From positions 1 to 50,749 of the forward strand of contig NZ_BMQW01000016.1 of NCBI RefSeq assembly GCF_014648315.1: DNA of 50,749 nucleotides, given 5' to 3'. Under the pieces are notes generated by a model, which searched no databases, had not been told where the DNA came from, and was given only the letters and a program-made list of their open reading frames with translations. Positions 1-9,439 of the stretch are shown piece by piece; the stretch's first letter is position 1, and each line of letters starts with the position of its first letter. The position numbers and the translations under genes were made by a program. Source of the DNA: Shewanella ulleungensis. GTDB lineage: Bacteria > Pseudomonadota > Gammaproteobacteria > Enterobacterales > Shewanellaceae.

Positions 1-653
1 TAACAGTGACTCAAGCGATGCTGAACAATGGCTACGCAGTTGAAGTGCCTGTTGCACCAGGCGCAACTGAAGTGAATGTGACTGCACACGTCATTGATAT
101 CGCGGGTAACCCATCTGCAACCGCCACAGACAACCAGCCAGTTGACAATGTGGCTGCACCTGCACCGACTGTAGAGTTCAGCGGCATGGGCAGCGATGGT
201 ATTTATAACGCCAGCGAAATTGGCAGCGACGGCACTGTTACTGCAACGGTAACGTTAGCGGTGGGCACTCAAATCGGTGACACGCTAGTGGTAACTGACG
301 GCAGCGGAAACGTATTAGCCACCGTAACAGTGACTCAAGCGATGCTGAACAATGGCTACGCAGTTGAAGTGCCTGTTGCACCAGGCGCAACTGAAGTGAA
401 TGTGACCGCGCAAGTGATTGATATCGCCGGTAACCCATCTGCAACCGCCACAGACAACCAGCCAGTTGACAATGTGGCTGCACCTGCACCGACTGTAGAG
501 TTCAGCGGCATGGGCAGCGATGGTATTTATAACGCCAGCGAAATTGGCAGCGACGGCACTGTCACTGCAACGGTAACGTTAGCGGTGGGCACTCAAATCG
601 GTGACACGCTAGTGGTAACTGACGGCAGCGGAAACGTATTAGCCACCGTAACA
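1..653 (+). repeat. 324-bp coding tandem repeats of the adhesin
   Basis: The segment starting GTGACTCAAGCGATG recurs at 6, 330 and 654, exactly 324 bp apart. Units 6-329 and 330-653 differ at only a handful of bases, mostly near 87-103 and 240. The copy at 654 stays similar for about 100 bp and then diverges. The array continues left beyond the window. Near-identity at DNA level indicates recent duplication or gene conversion. Confidence 0.95.
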
Positions 654-3600
654 GTGACTCAAGCGATGCTGAACAATGGCTACGCAGTTGAAGTCCCTGT
701 GACGGCTGGGGCAACTGAAGTGAATGTCACTGCACAAGTCACTGACGCTGTGGGTAATCTATCAGTTATTGCAACTGATAAAGAAGGAGTCGATAAAACG
801 GCTCCAACAGCATTATCAATTATCATAGTTGATGATGGTACGCCTGGAGATGGCTGGTTAAATAATAATGAAATATTAGCCAATGGCAGTGGAATCCAAA
901 TTAAAGCGGAGGCAGATCATGCAGATCTTACTGCCGGAGGCTTTGTTTCAATTTCTACCATTGTTAATGGCGTTGAAGTTTCATTTGACCTGAAATTAGA
1001 AAATGGTCAATTAGTTAATTTGGATGGCTCTGTTCCGACTGTTGCTTTCAGTTATAACAATGGTGAGATTTCATGGACTGCTGATGTACCTCCTGCAGGA
1101 GAGCAAATTACTGTTGAGATATCTCAAACTGACGCTGCAGGTAATGAATCTATAACTGTTACTGACACCGCAATAATAAACGATGTAGATGCCAATGATG
1201 ATTTACCTGGCTCTGCATATACAGTCACAACAGGCTCAAGCACTAGTTGGGTTATTCCACAGTCAAACGGTGAAAACAAAATGACCATATCAGCTCGTAA
1301 TGCTGATGGCTCTATGGGTGTGGTAAATATTGAAAGCGGTACAGGGAAGCTTGGCGTGTCAGGCTCTCCTCGTGTAGCGGACCAAATTGTTGGCCAAATA
1401 GAATACGATTCAGCTTCTGGTACATCAGAATCGATCGTCATTGATTTTAATGGGTTAGTGAATCAAGCAACCTTTAGTGTTTCGAATATGTTTACCAATG
1501 AAAACGACGGTGAACAAGGGACTTGGAAGGCTTACTATAATGGCCAATTGGTTGCGAGCGAAACATTTAAAACACTTTCTGGTGACACAGGAACATTCAC
1601 TATCGATACCGGTAATATCGTCTTTGACCAGTTAGTTTTTGAGGCGACTAAAACCATTAGTGAAACAAATGGTGGCCCAGCATTAAGTGATTCTTCAGAT
1701 TACTTCTTGACGAGTATTACTGCGGCGGGCCCTGCTATTATGGGAACCTATTTAGTCTCTGAAGATGGCGTGTTAACCATCTCAAATACTAGCAATGGTC
1801 TACTAAACAATGACTCTGACGCTCAAGGTAATACATTCGCGTTAACCAATGTAAATGGCGCGGCTGTTACTGATGGCCAAGTCGTTATATTACCTAGTGG
1901 TGCATTATTAACTATCCACAGTGATGGTACTTATTCTTATGACACTAATGATTCATTTGAAGCCTTAACAGCAGGTCAACTCGCTACAGATACCTTTACT
2001 TACACAGTAACTGATCAATACGGAGCCACCGATACCGCGACTGTAACAATTAACATTGTTGGCGAATCTGATTCGGGCACGGTTTACGATAAGTACACTG
2101 GTAATCCAGGCAACGATGTAATTAAAGGAACCGTAAATAACGATATTATTATCAGCGATCAGCAAGGCTTACAGATTGTTGCTGGCGAAAACTATAATAT
2201 CGCATTTATCTTTGATACATCGGGCAGTATGTCTGGCGTTATCGCTGAAGCGAAGACGCAACTAGAAGCCGTTTTTGATTCACTGGCTAATAGCGCGACG
2301 GGCTCGCACAGCGGTACCGTAAATGTGTTGCTGACTAATTTTGCATCTGGTTCAAATTACACTGTATCGGTAAACATGGACGAACCGGATGCAGTGCAAA
2401 AACTACTGACTGAATTAGCTAAAATGAGTGCGACTGGGTCGACTAACTATGAAGCTGGCTTTGAGTCTGCAATAAATTGGTTTACTAGCAGCACAGTGCT
2501 AAATAATGTTGGAAATAATATTTCTTACTTCATTACTGATGGTTCACCAAATGCGCAAACAGTTGATACTAATACTTCAACAGTATTAATGAGTTATGAC
2601 GTTTCGACAAGTAGCTATCAAACCTTAAGTAGTTTGTTGACCTCTAATAACTATTCTAAAGGTAAAATCATCAGCATAGATGGTCAAGTCGTTGTCAATG
2701 CTAGCGGTGCTGTGTATTCACCATACACAGGCGCTAAAATTGGCCAATTAAGCTTTAACACTGACAATAGTGTTAAAAGCTTTACAGACAGTGGAACAAA
2801 CACAACAGCACAGGCGCTACATGCATTTAATTTACTTGCTGCTGTGTCTGAAGTTGAAGCAATCAGCTTAGCAAGCGCTAACGGTAGCACTACGGTCAAT
2901 GAAGCCAACCTAAAACTATACGACACTGATGGTTATGTGCGAGCATCTATCGATGTATCAGACCTATCAAGTGTTATCACCGGCTCTGAGACATTACAAT
3001 CTCAAGGTGATGATAATACGATTGGTAACCAAGGCGATGACATTATATTTGGCGACCTTGTTAAATTTAGTGGTTCATCTGAACAAGGATACGTTGCATT
3101 ACAAACCTACATAGCAGATAAGACTGGCCAAAATGCTGCTGATATTGATGTTCAAGCTGTACATGAATATATTCGTACTCATGTTAATGAATTTAATATC
3201 AATAATACCAATGACGGCAATGACATTTTAGATGGCGGTATCGGAGACGACATCTTATTCGGTCAAGGCGGTAATGATACTATTTATGGTGGCGAAGGTA
3301 ATGACGTTCTTATCGGCGGTTTAGGCAACGACACGCTAATCGGTGGATTAGGCAGTGACACCTTTGTGTGGTCTAAGGGCGACACTGGGACTGATACCAT
3401 TAAAGATTTTGAAGTGAACAACGATACACTTCATATCAGTGATTTATTGCAAGATGAGCAGAATGGAAGTCTAGATGACTATCTAGACTTCTCATTCAGT
3501 GATGGTAATACAACTATATCAATCGATGCAGATAAAGATGGTACCGTTGACCAAGTTATCGTTTTAGATGGTGTTGATCTATCACAACAATATGGTGCTA

Positions 3601-3740
3601 CAACCGATGGTGTTATAATCAACGGGTTATTAAATGACGGTGCACTTATTGTTGACACTCCAACAGAGAATCCTGCACCGTCACCAGGAACAACACAACC
3701 TGACCTATATGATCAGTACAGTGGAAATATTATTCCTTAA
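1..3740 (+). CDS. bpfA: RTX adhesin BpfA/LapA-type, C-terminal part (5' end outside window)
   Basis: Giant cell-surface biofilm adhesin exported by a type I system. The frame is open from the window edge, so the gene is partial at its 5' end; the first in-frame GTG is inside a repeat and is not the start. Visible residues 1 to about 250 are tandem Ig-like repeats of 108 residues with an exact 324-bp period. A less regular part and a VCBS/cadherin-like stretch (about 590-700) follow. A von Willebrand A domain begins near 728, with a DTSGS metal-site motif. Glycine/aspartate RTX nonapeptides of the GGxGNDxLxG type lie near 1070-1120, then a C-terminal type I secretion signal region. The exporter, protease and c-di-GMP receptor genes follow directly. 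The N-terminal retention module and protease cleavage site are outside the window. BpfA identity comes from the operon; the RTX adhesin class is clear from the sequence. Confidence 0.93.
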   Translation, partial: TVTQAMLNNGYAVEVPVAPGATEVNVTAHVIDIAGNPSATATDNQPVDNVAAPAPTVEFSGMGSDGIYNASEIGSDGTVTATVTLAVGTQIGDTLVVTDGSGNVLATVTVTQAMLNNGYAVEVPVAPGATEVNVTAQVIDIAGNPSATATDNQPVDNVAAPAPTVEFSGMGSDGIYNASEIGSDGTVTATVTLAVGTQIGDTLVVTDGSGNVLATVTVTQAMLNNGYAVEVPVTAGATEVNVTAQVTDAVGNLSVIATDKEGVDKTAPTALSIIIVDDGTPGDGWLNNNEILANGSGIQIKAEADHADLTAGGFVSISTIVNGVEVSFDLKLENGQLVNLDGSVPTVAFSYNNGEISWTADVPPAGEQITVEISQTDAAGNESITVTDTAIINDVDANDDLPGSAYTVTTGSSTSWVIPQSNGENKMTISARNADGSMGVVNIESGTGKLGVSGSPRVADQIVGQIEYDSASGTSESIVIDFNGLVNQATFSVSNMFTNENDGEQGTWKAYYNGQLVASETFKTLSGDTGTFTIDTGNIVFDQLVFEATKTISETNGGPALSDSSDYFLTSITAAGPAIMGTYLVSEDGVLTISNTSNGLLNNDSDAQGNTFALTNVNGAAVTDGQVVILPSGALLTIHSDGTYSYDTNDSFEALTAGQLATDTFTYTVTDQYGATDTATVTINIVGESDSGTVYDKYTGNPGNDVIKGTVNNDIIISDQQGLQIVAGENYNIAFIFDTSGSMSGVIAEAKTQLEAVFDSLANSATGSHSGTVNVLLTNFASGSNYTVSVNMDEPDAVQKLLTELAKMSATGSTNYEAGFESAINWFTSSTVLNNVGNNISYFITDGSPNAQTVDTNTSTVLMSYDVSTSSYQTLSSLLTSNNYSKGKIISIDGQVVVNASGAVYSPYTGAKIGQLSFNTDNSVKSFTDSGTNTTAQALHAFNLLAAVSEVEAISLASANGSTTVNEANLKLYDTDGYVRASIDVSDLSSVITGSETLQSQGDDNTIGNQGDDIIFGDLVKFSGSSEQGYVALQTYIADKTGQNAADIDVQAVHEYIRTHVNEFNINNTNDGNDILDGGIGDDILFGQGGNDTIYGGEGNDVLIGGLGNDTLIGGLGSDTFVWSKGDTGTDTIKDFEVNNDTLHISDLLQDEQNGSLDDYLDFSFSDGNTTISIDADKDGTVDQVIVLDGVDLSQQYGATTDGVIINGLLNDGALIVDTPTENPAPSPGTTQPDLYDQYSGNIIP

Positions 3741-3753
3741 TAACAACACATTG

Positions 3754-3783
3754 GATGCGTCACATAGTAATATGTGACGCATC
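3754..3783 (+). promoter_or_regulatory. Perfect 13-bp hairpin between adhesin and exporter genes
   Basis: GATGCGTCACATA, loop GTAA, then its exact reverse complement, located 14 nt after the adhesin stop and 42 nt before the exporter start. No T-run follows, so it is not a classical intrinsic terminator. It may mark an mRNA processing or stability point that sets different levels of adhesin and exporter. The role is inferred. Confidence 0.7.
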
Positions 3784-3825
3784 ACTTGTTATTTCTAACA
3801 ATAATAAATTAAGGACTCTTATTAG

Positions 3826-6003
3826 GTGCCTATAACTGCGTCTAAAACTAGCGAGCAGTGGACTATTTCTGCTTCTCAACGAGTAACGGTTGATCCGCTA
3901 CTCGATTGCTTAGTATTGCTGACAGAACACTTTGGCAGTCCATGCTCTATTGACTCTTTGGCAGCGGGTTTACCACTGTCAGGCTCAGTTATTTCTCCTG
4001 AATTAGTGCCACAAGCGGCTGCTAGAGCTGGCTTGTCGGCCAAATTGTCACGTAAAGACCTAAATCAAATATCAGATATACTATTGCCATGCATTTTATT
4101 ATTTAAAGATAAAAAAGCATGTGTATTACGTGAGATCGATTTAAAAAATGACAAAGTTGTTATCCAGTTACCGGAAACTGGCGGTGAAGACAATCTAACA
4201 CTTGAGGAACTAGAATCCTTATATGTGGGTTACTTATTTCTGGTCAAACAAGATTATCATGGCGATAAAAGCTTTGATGTTCATTTGCATGACAACAGTA
4301 CTCACTGGTTAATGCAAAGTATCAAAGATTCTGCCCCCATTTATAGAGATGCGCTTATTGCATCAGTATTAGTTAACCTATTCGCATTAGTTTCACCACT
4401 GTTCATTATGAACGTCTACGACAAAGTGGTGCCCAATTTAGCGTTTGAATCGCTTTGGGTATTAGCTATTGGTGCAGGGATTGCTTATCTATTTGACTTT
4501 ATCATGCGACAACTGCGGAGTTACTTAATCGATATCGCAGGTAAAAAAGTCGACATTATTGTTTCATCAAAATTATTTGCTAAAGCCATCGGTATTCCAC
4601 TGTCAAAACGCTCCCCAAGTGTAGGCGGAATGGCAAGGCAGCTCGGTGAGTTTGACAGCATTAGGGAGTTTTTGACCTCTGCAACCATAACTGCATTAGT
4701 CGATTTACCTTTTGCTTTTCTATTTGTCATTATTATTTATATTGTGGCAGGCGATTTAGCACTCATTCCTGTTTTTAGTAGTATCGTTATTATCGCCGTG
4801 ACACTCTATCTGCAGCCTAAATTAAAGCAAGCCATTGAAGAGAGTAATCGTTTTTCCAGTTTAAAACACGGCCATTTGATTGAAAGTTTAAGCGCACTTG
4901 AATCTATTAAGGCAAATGGCGCAGAGGGATTAGTCCAAAAAAGCTGGCAGCAAATGATTGGCCATACAGCTAACTGGCAGTTAAAAAGCAAAAAACTCTC
5001 TAACCATGTAGCACATATTGCCAATTTTATGGTGCAAGTTACGGTGGTGCTAGTTGTTATTTTGGGTGTATATCGTTTAGCTGATAATGAAATATCCATG
5101 GGCGGTATTATTGCTGCTGTCATGTTATCAAGCCGGGCAATAGCTCCAATGGCCCAATTAGCAGGCCTTATCTCTCGTGGTAACCATACGATTAGCTCGT
5201 TACGTCAACTTGATGCAATCATGGAAGAAGAGGATGAGTTTGAAGACAAAGGCCACCTCGTCAGCAAAGAACGTTTTATGGGGAAAATCGAAGCCGATAA
5301 CATCAGTTTTAGTTTTCCTGGGACAGAAAAACCGAGTTTGCATCCATTATCACTGCGTATCAAACCTGGTGAGCGAATTGCTATTATTGGACGTAATGGT
5401 TCCGGTAAAAGTACTCTAGCAAAGCTGCTACTTGGCTTGTATAAACCAACTCAAGGTAGTCTTCGTTATGATGGTTTAGACTCAGGACAAATACACCCAA
5501 GCGATTTAAGACGTAACTTTGGTTATTTGCCACAAGATGTCACCCTGTTCCACGGTACTATTCGAGATAATATTTTATTTGGATCGCGCCAAGTCACTGA
5601 ACATCAATTAATGAGAGCCATTCAGCTTTCTGGTGTAAGCATGTTCACCAATTTAGAGTCTGAAGGACTTGATCAGCAAGTCGGTGAAGGTGGTCTAGCA
5701 TTAAGCCGAGGCCAACGCCAAACCGTAGCCTTAGCTCGAGCAACACTGAATGACCCATCGATATTGCTAATGGATGAACCCACTGCCAGTTTAGATGCTC
5801 GCGCAGAGAAACAATTTATTAGATCGATGCAACTTGTTAGCCGTGACAGGACCTTGCTATTAATTACTCACAAAATGCACCTGCTCAACTTAGTTGATCG
5901 TATTATAGTATTAGACAAAGGCCATGTTATGGCTGACGGCCCTAAAGATGAAGTGCTTGCCATGCTTAACTCTGGCGCAATGGCTGGAGAGCAAAACGCA
6001 TGA
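3826..6003 (+). CDS. Type I secretion ABC transporter, permease/ATPase (LapB/RtxB-type)
   Basis: Inner-membrane ABC exporter that powers secretion of the adjacent adhesin. It has 725 residues. The N-terminal region (about 20-140) is C39-peptidase-like but lacks a convincing catalytic Cys-His pair, as in the C39-like domains of RTX exporters. A six-helix transmembrane block lies at about 170-450. The nucleotide-binding domain has Walker A GRNGSGKST near 522, signature LSRGQRQ near 627 and Walker B ILLMDEPTAS near 646. GTG start, preceded by AAGGA 11 nt upstream. The stop overlaps the next start in an ATGA tetranucleotide, so translation is probably coupled to the fusion protein. S. oneidensis calls its operon genes agg, but I am unsure which letter applies here. 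Confidence 0.95.
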   Translation: MPITASKTSEQWTISASQRVTVDPLLDCLVLLTEHFGSPCSIDSLAAGLPLSGSVISPELVPQAAARAGLSAKLSRKDLNQISDILLPCILLFKDKKACVLREIDLKNDKVVIQLPETGGEDNLTLEELESLYVGYLFLVKQDYHGDKSFDVHLHDNSTHWLMQSIKDSAPIYRDALIASVLVNLFALVSPLFIMNVYDKVVPNLAFESLWVLAIGAGIAYLFDFIMRQLRSYLIDIAGKKVDIIVSSKLFAKAIGIPLSKRSPSVGGMARQLGEFDSIREFLTSATITALVDLPFAFLFVIIIYIVAGDLALIPVFSSIVIIAVTLYLQPKLKQAIEESNRFSSLKHGHLIESLSALESIKANGAEGLVQKSWQQMIGHTANWQLKSKKLSNHVAHIANFMVQVTVVLVVILGVYRLADNEISMGGIIAAVMLSSRAIAPMAQLAGLISRGNHTISSLRQLDAIMEEEDEFEDKGHLVSKERFMGKIEADNISFSFPGTEKPSLHPLSLRIKPGERIAIIGRNGSGKSTLAKLLLGLYKPTQGSLRYDGLDSGQIHPSDLRRNFGYLPQDVTLFHGTIRDNILFGSRQVTEHQLMRAIQLSGVSMFTNLESEGLDQQVGEGGLALSRGQRQTVALARATLNDPSILLMDEPTASLDARAEKQFIRSMQLVSRDRTLLLITHKMHLLNLVDRIIVLDKGHVMADGPKDEVLAMLNSGAMAGEQNA

Positions 6004-7382
6004 GCAAACATCTAACGGCAGAAGATTTAGAGATGGTTGACGATGTATACGGCGCCATCATGACCGATGCCCCAACAGGACATCGACTCATTATTTGGTC
6101 ATTAGCCGCAATGATGGTCTGCTTTGTTATTTGGGCATATTTTTCTGAATTAGACCAAGTTACAACAGGCCAAGGCAAAGTCATTCCGTCATCGCAACTG
6201 CAGGTAATTCAGAGCTTAGATGGCGGAATACTTCAAGAAATCTATGTTCAAGAAGGGGTAATGGTTACTAAAGGTCAACCATTAGCTCGTATCGATGATA
6301 CGCGTTTTAGGTCTGATTTCGGCCAGCAAGAACAAGAAGTCTATGGATTGCAAACAAACATAATCCGTATGCGCGCTGAGTTAGACAGCATTTTGATTTC
6401 AGATATGTCTGCTGACTGGCGTCAACAAGTTAAAATCACCAAGCAGACATTGGCTTTCCCTGGAGAGACAATAGAAGCTGAGCCAGAGTTAGTAAAACGC
6501 CAGCAGCAAGAATACTCATTACGTTTAGATAACTTAAATAATCAACTTGAAATATTAGTGCGCCAAATCCAGCAACGTCAGCAAGAAATTGAAGATTTAG
6601 CATCAAAAATCAGCACTCTAACGAAAAGTTATCAACTCGTTAGCCGTGAGCTTGAATTAACTAAACCACTTGCTCGAAAAGGGATTGTGCCAGAAGTCGA
6701 ATTATTAAAGCTTGAGCGAATAGTCAATGACATCCAGGGTGAACTTCAGTCGTTACGCCTCTTAAGGCCTAAAGTAAAAGCTGCAATGGATGAAGCAATT
6801 CTAAAACGGCGTGATGCTGTATTTGTTTATACGACCGACTTACGCGCACAATTAAACGAATTACAAACAAAATTATCACGTATGAACCAAGCACAAATTG
6901 GCGCTTTTGATAAAGTCAGTAGAGCGGTAATATCTTCACCAGTCATTGGCACAATAAAGAAAATCTACTTTAATACTTTAGGTGGGGTTGTGCAGCCGGG
7001 TGAACAAATCATTGAGATTGTGCCATCAGAAGATAAACTACTGATAGAAACTAAAATTACACCAAAAGATATTGCTTTTTTACATCCAGGGTTACCCGCT
7101 ATAGTTAAAGTCACAGCATATGACTTTACTCGGTATGGCGGCCTTAAAGGTACAGTAGAACATATTAGTGCCGATACATCACAAGATGAAGAAGGTAATA
7201 GTTTTTACATTATAAAAGTAAGAACTGAACAATCGAGTTTACTAAAAGACGATGGCACAGAGATGCCAATAATCCCAGGAATGCTCACTTCGGTGGACGT
7301 TATTACTGGGAAAAAATCAATACTTGAGTACATTTTGAATCCAATTTTAAGAGCGAAAGATACCGCCCTTAGAGAGCGCTAA
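6000..7382 (+). CDS. HlyD-family membrane fusion protein (LapC-type)
   Basis: Periplasmic adaptor linking the ABC exporter to the outer-membrane channel. It has 460 residues. One transmembrane helix near residues 28-48 follows a short cytoplasmic tail. A lipoyl/biotinyl-like half-motif comes next (QSLDGGILQEIYVQEG), then a long Gln/Glu-rich coiled coil (about 100-290), the second half-motif (SPVIGTIKKI) and a beta-barrel region. The start overlaps the exporter stop by 4 nt. Length and order are typical of type I secretion fusion proteins. Membership of the adhesin operon makes the adhesin its likely cargo. Confidence 0.95.
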   Translation: MSKHLTAEDLEMVDDVYGAIMTDAPTGHRLIIWSLAAMMVCFVIWAYFSELDQVTTGQGKVIPSSQLQVIQSLDGGILQEIYVQEGVMVTKGQPLARIDDTRFRSDFGQQEQEVYGLQTNIIRMRAELDSILISDMSADWRQQVKITKQTLAFPGETIEAEPELVKRQQQEYSLRLDNLNNQLEILVRQIQQRQQEIEDLASKISTLTKSYQLVSRELELTKPLARKGIVPEVELLKLERIVNDIQGELQSLRLLRPKVKAAMDEAILKRRDAVFVYTTDLRAQLNELQTKLSRMNQAQIGAFDKVSRAVISSPVIGTIKKIYFNTLGGVVQPGEQIIEIVPSEDKLLIETKITPKDIAFLHPGLPAIVKVTAYDFTRYGGLKGTVEHISADTSQDEEGNSFYIIKVRTEQSSLLKDDGTEMPIIPGMLTSVDVITGKKSILEYILNPILRAKDTALRER

Positions 7383-7402
7383 GAGAACCAGGAGGGTTTT
7401 AG

Positions 7403-8812
7403 ATGAGCACGACTAATAATCTGCACACAAAGATCAGTGCTGTTGCACTTGCTTTGTCAGTGCTGATTGCACCAACAGCCTCAAGTCAATCACTTGAACA
7501 GGCTGTAGCACATACACTAGATACTAACCCAGATTTACGTATTGCTTTTAACCAATTTAAAGCACGTGAGGAACAGGTTAATCAAGCAACTTCAGGTTAC
7601 TTGCCTACAGTTGACATAACAGCTGGTTACGGCTGGGAGCAAACTGATAGTCCTTCAACCCGTCGTAAAGCAGATCAAGGTGACGTTGATAGCGATGGCG
7701 TTATTGACCTTGAGCGTGGTGAAGCAGGCTTTAGCATTAAACAAATGCTATTTGATGGTTTTTATACCAGTAGCGAGGTTGATCGTTATTCGTATGAAGC
7801 TACAGCCGATCAATGGGCATTATTTGCTGCAGCAGAAGACATGGCATTAGATGTAGCTAAAGTATATTTAGACTACATCCGTAGCCAGCAAGTGTTAACG
7901 CTGTCAGAAAAAAACCTAGAAAGCCATAAAGCCATTTATGATCAAATTAAAGAACGTACCGACTCAGGATTAGGCTCAATTGCAGACTTATCCCAAATTA
8001 CAGGTCGTTTAGCACGTGCGAATGCGAATGTGGTTTCTGCAAAAAACAATTTAGAAGATGCTAAAGCTGCATTTGTTCGGATTGTTGAATCAGAACCGGA
8101 AGATCTTATTTTGCCTGTACCAGATGCAGATATGATCCCAGAAAGCTTAAATAAAGGTGTGATGCAAGCTAAAAGTAACCATCCGATCCTTAAGTCTGCT
8201 GAAGGTGATATCAACGCGGCAAAATATGAGCGTAGTTCTGCTAAGGCAAATTATTTCCCGCAATTAAGTTTAGAACTTAACGGTAACTGGAATAATGACG
8301 TTGATGGTGAAGACGGTTATAGCGCATTGAGTAGTCAAAATGTAAATGGCCATAGCAATGATTTAGTCGCTATGGTTCGCGTTAAATATAACTTATTTTC
8401 AGGCGGAAAAGATTTAGCACGCGACAGAGAGACCGCGTACAAAATTAATGAAGCCAAAGAAATTCAGCAACGTGCATACCGCCAAGTTGTGGAAGGTATT
8501 TCTTTAGCGTGGAATGCTTACGAAATGCTTGCACCACAAAAGCAATATATTCGTGAACACGTTGTCGCGGCCAAGCAAACTCAAGTCGCATACGTGCAGC
8601 AGTTTAATTTAGGTCAGCGCACCCTACTCGATTTACTCGACACTGAAAACGAGTTATTTGAAGCGCGTAAAGACTATCTACAAACTGAATATGACGAAAT
8701 TGCAGCTCGCTACAGAGTCTTAAATGCTACAGGCAGTTTGCTTGACTCACTGAGAGTCACACGCCCTGAAGAGTGGCGTGGTGAACGCTCTTATGAGGGA
8801 GGGGTTCAATAA
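7403..8812 (+). CDS. aggA: TolC-family outer membrane channel AggA (LapE-type)
   Basis: Outer-membrane channel of the type I secretion system. It has 469 residues with an N-terminal signal peptide (about 1-28, cleaved near TASSQ). Two TolC-type repeats follow: the first half carries an FDG turn (LFDGFYTS) and the second has YNLFSGG, the usual outer-membrane strand signatures, with helical barrel segments such as LSQITGRLARANA. A strong AGGAGG site precedes the ATG. The stop TAA shares its last A with the ATG of the next gene. AggA is the S. oneidensis name for the TolC-like protein at this position, linked to autoaggregation and biofilm. Confidence 0.93.
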   Translation: MSTTNNLHTKISAVALALSVLIAPTASSQSLEQAVAHTLDTNPDLRIAFNQFKAREEQVNQATSGYLPTVDITAGYGWEQTDSPSTRRKADQGDVDSDGVIDLERGEAGFSIKQMLFDGFYTSSEVDRYSYEATADQWALFAAAEDMALDVAKVYLDYIRSQQVLTLSEKNLESHKAIYDQIKERTDSGLGSIADLSQITGRLARANANVVSAKNNLEDAKAAFVRIVESEPEDLILPVPDADMIPESLNKGVMQAKSNHPILKSAEGDINAAKYERSSAKANYFPQLSLELNGNWNNDVDGEDGYSALSSQNVNGHSNDLVAMVRVKYNLFSGGKDLARDRETAYKINEAKEIQQRAYRQVVEGISLAWNAYEMLAPQKQYIREHVVAAKQTQVAYVQQFNLGQRTLLDLLDTENELFEARKDYLQTEYDEIAARYRVLNATGSLLDSLRVTRPEEWRGERSYEGGVQ

Positions 8813-9417
8813 TGAAATATTTAATGATTCTACTCGCTATGTTGACCGCTACTGGCTGTGCAATGAATGATATTGTCGAGCTCAATAAACCAACAGAGCA
8901 AAAATTTGATCTAACTGATCAAGACAAAGATGGTGTTATCACTGCACGTGAAAACTGTGCAGGAACCATTTTAGGCGCTGAAGTTGACAACTATGGTTGT
9001 GGCCAAGTTAACGATATCAATGACAGCCAAGAGCTAAAAATCTTATTTGCAAATAACTCTGAGGTCATTGAGCCACAGTATTATGACCAAATAGAGAAAA
9101 TTGCTAAGCTGATGAAAAAGTACCCTACGACAAACGTGATTATCGAAGGTCATACTAGCCTAAGAGGCAGTTATGAACTCAATTTAGCCTTGTCTCAAAA
9201 GCGTGCAAAATCAGTTATCGATGTGCTCGAAAATACCTTTGGTATTAGCCCTCAGCGTATGTCAGCTGTTGGTTATAGTTTTGATAAACCAATTGATACC
9301 AGTGGTACACCTGAAGCGGAAGAGCGTAATAGACGTGTTATGTCGACAATATCTGGCGAAGATACAATGTCAAAGATGAGATGGAATATCTATACTGTTG
9401 ACGATGAGAATGAATAA
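8812..9417 (+). CDS. OmpA-family lipoprotein with a calcium-loop motif
   Basis: Predicted lipoprotein of 201 residues: the lipobox LTATGC places lipidated Cys at residue 16. Next comes an acidic loop DQDKDGVITARENC, resembling an EF-hand or thrombospondin-3 calcium loop. An OmpA peptidoglycan-binding domain spans about 75-185, with NVIIEGHTS and an NRRV motif. It overlaps aggA by 1 nt and precedes the LapG-type protease. A gene of this type sits at the same place in Shewanella bpf operons; its job in adhesin export or retention is not established to my knowledge. It could anchor the secretion complex to peptidoglycan or sense calcium, which is inference. Confidence 0.9.
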   Translation: MKYLMILLAMLTATGCAMNDIVELNKPTEQKFDLTDQDKDGVITARENCAGTILGAEVDNYGCGQVNDINDSQELKILFANNSEVIEPQYYDQIEKIAKLMKKYPTTNVIIEGHTSLRGSYELNLALSQKRAKSVIDVLENTFGISPQRMSAVGYSFDKPIDTSGTPEAEERNRRVMSTISGEDTMSKMRWNIYTVDDENE

Positions 9418-9439
9418 TCGTTAATCAGGATATTGATCA

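Noticed and set aside
238..489. Minus-strand frame in the adhesin repeats
   Set aside because: Shadow of the repeat codons; composition does not resemble a protein and there is no ribosome site.
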